Shown: positions 5,948 through 11,240 of the stretch, piece by piece | Numbering within the stretch: position 1 is the first letter of the stretch | Layout of the letters: every line of letters begins with the position of its first letter | DNA from: DASTHG01 sp041498155 | GTDB lineage: Bacteria; Gemmatimonadota; Gemmatimonadetes; Gemmatimonadales; GWC2-71-9 | NCBI GenBank assembly: GCA_041498155.1 | Contig: JBGQHV010000112.1 | Location: forward strand, 1 to 11,240 | Direction of reading: 5' to 3' | DNA: 11,240 bases | The notes under the pieces: generated by a model | What the model was told of the DNA's origin: nothing | The model's input: the letters and a program-made list of their open reading frames with translations, nothing else | Database searches by the model: none | Made by a program: the position numbers and the translations under genes

Positions 5948-7803
5948 GCCGGCTTTCGTCGCACCAATTGGACGCGAAGCTCCGCGGCGCGCGACTGCTG
6001 GTCTGGATCGCCAGCGGGGTCATCGTCGCCACCTACTTCCGCACGCAGATTCTGGATCACGGCAAGTACGAGCTGCAGTCGGAGACCAACCGCCTGCGCC
6101 TGATCACGCTCCCAGCCCCGCGCGGCGTGATCACCGACCGCCACGGGACGATCATCGCGGAGAACGTCCCCGGGTACACGGTCGCCCTGCTGCCCGCGCC
6201 CGAGCCCGAACTGCGACGGACCCTGCGGCGGATCGCCCCGCTCGTGCATCTCGACACGGATGGCATCGAACGCGTGCTGGTGCGCTACCGCCGCGCGCCG
6301 TATCAGCCGGCGGTGGTGCTGTCGGACGCGCCGTTCGACGTCGTGTCGGCCCTGGAAGAGCGTCGGCTGACGCTGCCGGGGCTCGTGATTCAGACCGAGC
6401 CGAAGCGGCACTATCCCGATAGCGCGGCGGTGGCCCACCTCGTCGGCATCGTCTCCGAAGTGACCGACCAGGATCTCGCCGCACGGCAGGGTGGTCCGCT
6501 GCGGCTCGGGTCGCTCATCGGCAAGGACGGTCTCGAGCGTGCCTATGACGACACGCTGCGCGGATCCGACGGCGAGCGATTCGTCGAGGTCAGCGCCCTG
6601 GGGTACGTCGTGCGTGAAGCGGGCGCGGCGCCGACGTTGCCGGCCGAGGCCGGCGCCACGCTGCGCACCACGATCGACCTCGACTTGCAGCGCTATGTCG
6701 CCCGGACGTTCCCCGTTGGGATGCGCGGGGCGGTAGTCGCCCTGGAGCCGTCGACCGGACAGATCCTCGCGCTCTACAGCGCGCCGGGGTACGATCCGAA
6801 CGCGTTCGTCGGCGGCGTGTCTCCCGAGTATTGGCGGGCGCTGCAACAGAACGATGCACACCCGCTGCTCGACCGGGCGATCCAGGCGCGCTACCCGCCG
6901 GGGTCCACGTGGAAGTTGGCCATCGCGGCCATGGCGTTAAAGCGTGGCGTTGCGACGATGCACACGCGGATGCCGATTCCGTGCCGCGGCGGTCTGCAAT
7001 ACGGCGACCGGTTCTTCCGCTGCTGGAGCGCGGAAGGCCACGGCAGCCTGACCCTGGAACAGGCGATCGCCCAAAGCTGCGATGTGTACTTCTACCAGCT
7101 CGGCCTGAAGCTCGGCCTCACGTCGCTCTTGGAGGACGCCAACGCCTGGGGGTTCCGCGCCCGCACCGGGGTGGATCTGCCCGGGGAGCTGGCCTCGCTC
7201 TTCCCGAGCGGACCGGAGTATTACGACCGACTCTACGGGCCGCGTCGCTGGACCTCGGCGGTGTCCCTCAACCTGGCGATTGGTCAGGGAGAGAACAGCC
7301 AGACGTTGCTCGACATGGTCCGGCTGTATCAGATGCTGGCGAGCGACGGGAAGTCCCGGCCGCCATATCTCGTCCGGCCCACGGCGGAGCCACCCTACGA
7401 CCTCGAGCTGACGCCCGAGCAGCTGGCGGGCCTGCGACTGGCCATGATCAACGTCGTGGAGCGCGGCACGGGAAGCGGAGCACGGCTGGCGGAGCTCCAG
7501 ATCGCCGGCAAGACCGGCACGGCCCAGAACCCGCAGGGTCCGGCTCACGGCTGGTTCATCGGGTTCGCGCCGGCGGACAACCCGCAGATCGTGGTGGGCG
7601 CCATCGGCGAGGCCGCGCGCCACGGGACCGTGCTGGCGCCCTTGGTGGCGCGGGTCATCGCGCACTACCTCGGTGCCGATACGACCGCGGCCCGGTACCA
7701 GTTCCTCCTTCCCAACGATACCGTCCCGCGCGACACCCGGCTGATGGGTGCCCCGCCGATCGACTCCCTCACCGACAGCACGCGTGCTCCAGCGATTCCG
7801 TGA
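5944..7803 (+). CDS. mrdA: Penicillin-binding protein 2, elongasome transpeptidase
   Basis: A 619-residue class B penicillin-binding protein that crosslinks new peptidoglycan during cell elongation. It has a short cytoplasmic N-terminus, one membrane helix (about 17-33), a pedestal domain starting near PRGVITDRHGTIIAEN (59-74), and the transpeptidase domain from about residue 240. Catalytic motifs are STWK (Ser321-Lys324), SCD (378-380; SxD is usual for PBP2 in place of SxN) and KTGT (523-526). Cys347, Cys360, His366 and Cys379 surround the active site at spacings that suggest a structural zinc site. The chosen GTG start at 5944 overlaps the mreD stop (GTGA) and has GGAG five bases upstream, although the frame is open further back inside mreD. 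The Pro/Thr-rich C-terminal tail after about residue 590 looks unstructured. The end of the gene overlaps rodA. Confidence 0.96.
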   Translation: MSRLSSHQLDAKLRGARLLVWIASGVIVATYFRTQILDHGKYELQSETNRLRLITLPAPRGVITDRHGTIIAENVPGYTVALLPAPEPELRRTLRRIAPLVHLDTDGIERVLVRYRRAPYQPAVVLSDAPFDVVSALEERRLTLPGLVIQTEPKRHYPDSAAVAHLVGIVSEVTDQDLAARQGGPLRLGSLIGKDGLERAYDDTLRGSDGERFVEVSALGYVVREAGAAPTLPAEAGATLRTTIDLDLQRYVARTFPVGMRGAVVALEPSTGQILALYSAPGYDPNAFVGGVSPEYWRALQQNDAHPLLDRAIQARYPPGSTWKLAIAAMALKRGVATMHTRMPIPCRGGLQYGDRFFRCWSAEGHGSLTLEQAIAQSCDVYFYQLGLKLGLTSLLEDANAWGFRARTGVDLPGELASLFPSGPEYYDRLYGPRRWTSAVSLNLAIGQGENSQTLLDMVRLYQMLASDGKSRPPYLVRPTAEPPYDLELTPEQLAGLRLAMINVVERGTGSGARLAELQIAGKTGTAQNPQGPAHGWFIGFAPADNPQIVVGAIGEAARHGTVLAPLVARVIAHYLGADTTAARYQFLLPNDTVPRDTRLMGAPPIDSLTDSTRAPAIP

Positions 7804-9037
7804 GCTCGATCGCCCATTCCTGGGCGTTGTAACGGGCCTGGTCGTCTACGGCCTGCTGATCCTGTATTCGGCCGGGCGAACCGACGTCGCGACGGTCGTG
7901 TCGACCATCTGGCTGCGTCAGCTGGCGTGGCTGGCGCTGGGAATCGTCTGCGCGGTGCTCGTATTCCGACTCTCACCGCGGCTGCTGGAATGGGCCGCGC
8001 CGTATGTCTATGGGACGGCCGTCTTCGTGCTCCTGCTGACGCTGGTCTTCGGATCCGGTGCGGGAACGGCGGCGGGGAGCAAATCATGGATCACGATCGA
8101 AGGACACCGCCTGGGGCAACCGGCCGAGCTCGCCAAGCTGGCCGTCATTCTCATGCTGGCGCGCTGGCTCGCCGAGCGACGCCAGCCTCCGGCGAGTCTT
8201 CGGGATCTCCTGTATCCGGGGCTGATCACGCTCGTGCCGTTCGGCCTCGTCGTGCTGCAACCGGATCTCGGCAGCGCCATTGTGTTCGTCGCGATTCTGT
8301 TCTCCATGCTGTACTGGGCCGGCACCCGGCCCGCGATCCTGTTGTTGTTCGCGTCGCCTGTCATCGGGCTGCTGGTCGCGTTTTCCACGGTGGTCTGGGG
8401 GACGTGGATCGTCCTCCTGTTCGTCTTCGTCGTGTGGATTCGCCCCTACCTGTGGGAGGGGCTGACGGTGATGCTGGCGAACACCGTCATGGGTGTGGTG
8501 GCCCTCCCGTTCTGGCGACACCTGGCGCCCTATCAGCAGAGCCGATTCCTGTCGTTCCTCAACCCGGAGGCGGACCCCCGCGCCACCGGGTGGCACATCA
8601 TCCAGTCGAAGGTGGCCATCGGCTCCGGCGGCTGGTTCGGCAAGGGCTTCACCCACGGCACGCAGAAGCGACTGTCGTTCCTCCCGGCCCAGCACACAGA
8701 CTTCATCTTTCCAATCGTGGGTGAAGAGCTCGGCTTTGCGGGAGTCCTGGTCGCATTGGCCCTGTTCACGACCCTGCTGATCGTGCTGCTGCGCATCGCG
8801 CGACGGGCCACGGATCCGTACTCGAGCTTCTGCGTGTTCGGGATCGCCGGGATGCTGTTCACGCACATCGTCGAGAACGTGGGCATGGCGGTGAACCTGC
8901 TGCCCGTCACCGGGATTCCGCTGCCGTTCTTTTCCTACGGCGGCTCTTTCTTGTTGAGCTGCTCGCTGGCCGTGGGGATCGTGCTGCGGGTCGCGTGGGA
9001 ATCCCGCCGGTCGGGCTATGCCGACATCACGCAATGA
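7784..9037 (+). CDS. rodA: Peptidoglycan glycosyltransferase RodA (SEDS family)
   Basis: A 417-residue polytopic membrane enzyme that polymerises lipid II into glycan strands, working with PBP2. About ten hydrophobic segments are present. Family signatures are QPAELAK (112-118), QPDLGSA (159-165), WHIIQSKVAIGSGG (270-283), PAQHTDFIFPIVGEE (301-315), where Asp306 matches the essential SEDS aspartate, and PFFSYGGS (381-388). Two GTG starts are possible: 7784, giving a 20-base overlap with mrdA and an N-terminus MLQRFRELDRP typical of RodA, or 7748, adding 12 residues and a 56-base overlap. Neither has a visible Shine-Dalgarno sequence; I prefer 7784. RodA rather than FtsW or SpoVE is supported by its place after mreBCD and PBP2. 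Confidence 0.95.
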   Translation: MLQRFRELDRPFLGVVTGLVVYGLLILYSAGRTDVATVVSTIWLRQLAWLALGIVCAVLVFRLSPRLLEWAAPYVYGTAVFVLLLTLVFGSGAGTAAGSKSWITIEGHRLGQPAELAKLAVILMLARWLAERRQPPASLRDLLYPGLITLVPFGLVVLQPDLGSAIVFVAILFSMLYWAGTRPAILLLFASPVIGLLVAFSTVVWGTWIVLLFVFVVWIRPYLWEGLTVMLANTVMGVVALPFWRHLAPYQQSRFLSFLNPEADPRATGWHIIQSKVAIGSGGWFGKGFTHGTQKRLSFLPAQHTDFIFPIVGEELGFAGVLVALALFTTLLIVLLRIARRATDPYSSFCVFGIAGMLFTHIVENVGMAVNLLPVTGIPLPFFSYGGSFLLSCSLAVGIVLRVAWESRRSGYADITQ

Positions 9038-9109
9038 GTTAGCGGCCCGGGCCTAGCGCACCGGGGAAGGGGCGGCGAGATTGTGCCCTTCCGCACCCCT
9101 CGACCCTGC

Positions 9110-9967
9110 ATGGCATGGTTCAAAAAGGAGCGTAAGCCCCGCACTTCGGAGCGCGTGAAGCTGGAGATCCCAGCCGACGCGTGGGAGAAGTGTGACGAAT
9201 GCGGGCACATCGACATCAAGGAGCGCTTCGTGCGCGCCTTGAATGTGTGCCCCAACTGCGGGGCCCACCGCCGGATCAGCGCCCAGGAGTACATCGACCT
9301 GCTGGTGGACGAGGGCTCCTGGCACGAGCTGGATCAGGGGCTCCGGTCGGCGGATCCGCTGAAATTCGAGAATTACCGTGAGCGGATGCAGGCGGCCATC
9401 AAGAAGGCCGGACCGCTGGAGGCCATCCGGTCGGGCTACGGCCGGCTGGACGGTCTGCCGATCAACTTGGGCGTGATGGACTTCGCCTTCATGGGAGGCT
9501 CCATGGGATCGGTCGTGGGCGAAAAGGTGGCCCGCCTGGCGCGCCGCTCCATCGATCGGCACGTGCCCCTCATCATCGTCTCCGCCTCCGGTGGCGCGCG
9601 CATGCAGGAGGGGGTCCTGTCGCTGATGCAGATGGCGAAAGCCTCCGTCGTAGTCGCCGAGCTCGCCGACCGGCGCGTCCCCTTCGTCTCGATCCTGACC
9701 AATCCGACCACGGGAGGTGTCTCGGCTTCCTACGCGATGCAGGGCGACGTCATCCTCGCCGAACCCGGGGCCGTCGTCGGGTTCGCGGGGCCGCGCGTCA
9801 TCAAGCAGACCATCGGACAGGACCTCCCCGAGGGGTTTCAGACCGCCGAGTTCCTGCTGGAGCACGGTATGGTCGACGGCGTGGTGCCGCGTAGCGAGCT
9901 GCGCGAGACCACGGCACAGCTGCTCCGCCACATGGCCGGCCGGGCGCCGGCGGAGGCGGGCGACTGA
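9110..9967 (+). CDS. accD: Acetyl-CoA carboxylase carboxyltransferase subunit beta
   Basis: A 285-residue AccD that, with AccA, transfers the carboxyl group from biotin carboxyl carrier protein to acetyl-CoA, giving malonyl-CoA for fatty-acid synthesis. The N-terminal zinc ribbon is intact (Cys28, Cys31, Cys47, Cys50). Carboxyltransferase-fold motifs follow: FAFMGGSMGSVVGEK (125-139), SASGGARMQEG (158-168) and TNPTTGGVSASYAMQGD (197-213), whose glycines form oxyanion holes, then GFAGPRVI (224-231). ATG 9110 gives the common AccD beginning MAWFKK; an in-frame GTG at 9083 would add nine residues without similarity. No Shine-Dalgarno sequence precedes the ATG. The stop overlaps the proposed CTG start of folC. 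The accD-folC pairing is common in other bacteria, and AccD and FabI put two fatty-acid steps in this window. Confidence 0.96.
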   Translation: MAWFKKERKPRTSERVKLEIPADAWEKCDECGHIDIKERFVRALNVCPNCGAHRRISAQEYIDLLVDEGSWHELDQGLRSADPLKFENYRERMQAAIKKAGPLEAIRSGYGRLDGLPINLGVMDFAFMGGSMGSVVGEKVARLARRSIDRHVPLIIVSASGGARMQEGVLSLMQMAKASVVVAELADRRVPFVSILTNPTTGGVSASYAMQGDVILAEPGAVVGFAGPRVIKQTIGQDLPEGFQTAEFLLEHGMVDGVVPRSELRETTAQLLRHMAGRAPAEAGD

Positions 9968-11184
9968 CGCGCTGGTCCTTCCGGGACGCCTGCCGTTATC
10001 TGTTTCCCCGACAAGCTGGCCGCATCAAGTGGAGCCTCGAGCCGACCCTGGCGCTGCTCGAAGCCATCGGTCATCCGGAGCGTCAGTTTCCCGCGGTGCA
10101 CGTCGGTGGCACGAACGGCAAGGGATCGACCTGCGCGTTCCTCGTCGCGGCCCTGCGGACGCGCGGCTTCCGGGTCGGCCTGTACACCTCCCCGCATCTG
10201 GTGTCAGTGCGCGAACGGGTGCTCGTCAACGGCGAGCCGATGAGCGAGGAAGCGTTCGCCGAGTGGACCGCGATGCTCGAGCCCCACATCGAGCGCACTG
10301 AAGCGAGCTTCTTCGAGGCCATGACCGCGATCGCGTTCGCCGACCTGGCCTCGCGCGATGTGGACGTGGCGGTCATCGAGGTGGGGCTGGGTGGCCGACT
10401 CGACAGCACGAACGTGCTCACGCCGCTGGCGAGCGTCGTGACCAAGATCGCGCTGGAGCATACCGACTACCTGGGCCGGGATCTGGCGACCATCGCGCTC
10501 GAGAAGGCGGGTATCGCGAAGCCCGGCGTTCCGTTCGTCACCGGGGAACAGGATCCCGCCGTACGGCAGGTGCTGGTCGAAGAAGCGCAGCGGCTCGGCG
10601 CCCAGCCGATCGTGCGGGTATCGGCTGGGGAGGCGCCCGAGGGACTGGAATTGGGTCTGCGGGGCGCCCATCAGTGGGACAACGCGTGGGTGGCGCTGGG
10701 CACACTCAACGCCCTGCCACTGCCGTTCGGCCCGGTGGGCCCGTGGCTGCCCCCGAGCTTCGCCGAGGCGTATATCCCCGGCCGCTTCGACGTGCGGGGG
10801 CGCTGGATCTTCGACGTGGCCCACAACCCCGACGGGATGGCGGTCCTGGTCGCGGCGCTGCGGGAGTATCACCCGCCGCGGCCGCTGCACGCGCTGGTCG
10901 GCATCAGGAACGACAAGGACTGGCCCGCGATGCTGGCGGCGCTGTATCCGGCCGTAGACCGGCTGCTGCTGACGGTGGCGCCGTCGGTTCCGGGACCGCA
11001 GCGCTGGGCCGAAGGAGATTTTGCCGGAGGACAGCTGCCCGATGTCACGGTGCGCTTTGAGCCCGACTTCGACCGGGCGCTCGCGGACATCCAGGTCGGC
11101 GCGCACACGGTCCTCGTGGCTGGGTCGTTCCACACCGTCGGCGATGCGATGGCGCGCTTGCCCGGGTTTGCGCCGATCGGCTAA
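9964..11184 (+). CDS. folC: Folylpolyglutamate synthase / dihydrofolate synthase, CTG start
   Basis: A 406-residue Mur-ligase-family enzyme that adds glutamate to dihydropteroate and to folates using ATP. Motifs: P-loop GGTNGKGST (48-56), TSPHL (75-79), EVGLGGRLDSTN (139-150), EHTDYLG (165-171), EKAGIAKPG (180-188), GAHQWDNA (234-241) and DVAHNPDG (284-291). No ATG, GTG or TTG exists in frame before the GTG at 10096, which would start only three codons before the P-loop and lose a family-like N-terminus (YLFPRQAGRIKW, then LEPTLALLEAIGHP). The only sensible start is CTG at 9964: it forms a CTGA overlap with the accD stop and has GGAGG (9952-9956) seven bases upstream. A sequencing error hiding a normal start is the alternative. 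The TAA stop is part of the predicted hisS -10 box. Confidence 0.93.
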   Translation: MTRWSFRDACRYLFPRQAGRIKWSLEPTLALLEAIGHPERQFPAVHVGGTNGKGSTCAFLVAALRTRGFRVGLYTSPHLVSVRERVLVNGEPMSEEAFAEWTAMLEPHIERTEASFFEAMTAIAFADLASRDVDVAVIEVGLGGRLDSTNVLTPLASVVTKIALEHTDYLGRDLATIALEKAGIAKPGVPFVTGEQDPAVRQVLVEEAQRLGAQPIVRVSAGEAPEGLELGLRGAHQWDNAWVALGTLNALPLPFGPVGPWLPPSFAEAYIPGRFDVRGRWIFDVAHNPDGMAVLVAALREYHPPRPLHALVGIRNDKDWPAMLAALYPAVDRLLLTVAPSVPGPQRWAEGDFAGGQLPDVTVRFEPDFDRALADIQVGAHTVLVAGSFHTVGDAMARLPGFAPIG

Positions 11185-11187
11185 ATT
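11158..11187 (+). promoter_or_regulatory. Probable promoter of hisS overlapping the folC stop
   Basis: TTGCCC (11158-11163) and TAAATT (11182-11187) are separated by 18 bases. The folC TAA stop forms the first half of the -10 box. Six bases separate the -10 from the hisS ATG, the same distance as at the ferredoxin gene, predicting a leaderless or nearly leaderless mRNA. The -35 match is moderate; the -10 is AT-rich in a very GC-rich setting, which adds weight. Confidence 0.4.
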
Positions 11188-11193
11188 GTTGTG

Positions 11194-11240
11194 ATGCAAG
11201 GGAAAGCGCTTCCCGGCTTTCGCGATTTCTACCCCGACGA
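11194..11240 (+). CDS. hisS: Histidyl-tRNA synthetase, first 15 codons (cut by window end)
   Basis: Only the N-terminus is present: MQGKALPGFRDFYPD, matching the class II HisRS opening in which a PGxRDFxP motif precedes motif 1. The enzyme charges tRNA-His. ATG at 11194 is chosen; a GTG codon directly before it (11191) is an alternative. There is no Shine-Dalgarno sequence. The related HisZ regulatory subunit of ATP phosphoribosyltransferase has a similar opening and cannot be fully excluded from 15 residues, but FRDFYPD fits HisS better. Confidence 0.8.
   Translation, partial: MQGKALPGFRDFYPD

Noticed and set aside
5698..6861. A 387-codon minus-strand open frame opposite mreD and mrdA, with similar ones opposite mreB, rodA and folC
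   Set aside because: These are shadows of well-supported genes with Arg/His/Gly-rich composition, no recognisable motifs and no matching operon context.
9040..9056. GGCCCGGGCC palindrome just after rodA, considered as a terminator
   Set aside because: It is a loop-less palindrome with no following T-run, so it cannot form a standard intrinsic terminator.
9065..9092. Hairpin GGAAGGG / CCCTTCC with a 14-base loop between rodA and accD
   Set aside because: It has no T-run to act as a terminator and the loop is long; seven pairs can occur by chance in GC-rich DNA. It could still be a weak attenuator.
10096..11184. folC starting at GTG 10096 (362 residues)
   Set aside because: This start is only three codons before the P-loop and discards a clearly FolC-like N-terminal helix region encoded in the same frame just upstream.

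Overview
The window is high-GC bacterial chromosomal DNA, densely packed with core housekeeping genes. There are no mobile elements, tRNA or rRNA genes, or CRISPR arrays. GTG starts, 1- or 4-base gene overlaps and a shortage of strong Shine-Dalgarno sites are typical. The phylum cannot be fixed from sequence alone. A Gemmatimonadota-like Gram-negative bacterium is my best guess, from general resemblance of the proteins; this is an inference.

Left part (1-1137). The 3' end of dut (dUTPase) overlaps by 4 bases a carbohydrate-esterase-4 family polysaccharide deacetylase gene. This pair runs on the + strand and converges on a minus-strand operon.

Minus-strand operon (about 3460 down to 1042). 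A promoter at 3432-3460 is followed by a two-cluster [4Fe-4S] ferredoxin, then an archaeal-like geranylgeranyl reductase family flavoprotein, then a plant/chlamydia-type enoyl-ACP reductase (FabI). A possible 31-residue single-helix membrane protein overlaps the fabI stop codon. Ferredoxin and flavoprotein together look like a reductase for isoprenoid C=C bonds, and FabI reduces the C=C bond of growing fatty acids. The operon may therefore serve lipid saturation generally.

Plus-strand operon (about 3470 to 11184). A back-to-back promoter drives the rod-shape (elongasome) cluster mreB-mreC-mreD-mrdA(PBP2)-rodA: cytoskeleton, periplasmic scaffold, membrane partner, transpeptidase and glycosyltransferase. 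After a 72-base gap come accD (acetyl-CoA carboxylase beta subunit) and folC (folylpolyglutamate/dihydrofolate synthase). folC appears to start at a CTG codon. The window ends in the first 15 codons of hisS, which seems to have its own promoter overlapping the folC stop codon.

Most of the window is conventional. The points worth a second look are the ferredoxin/GGR/FabI operon, the small coupled ORF, the CTG start of folC, a predicted Cys3His metal site in PBP2, the dyad between the divergent promoters, and two promoters placed as if for leaderless mRNAs.
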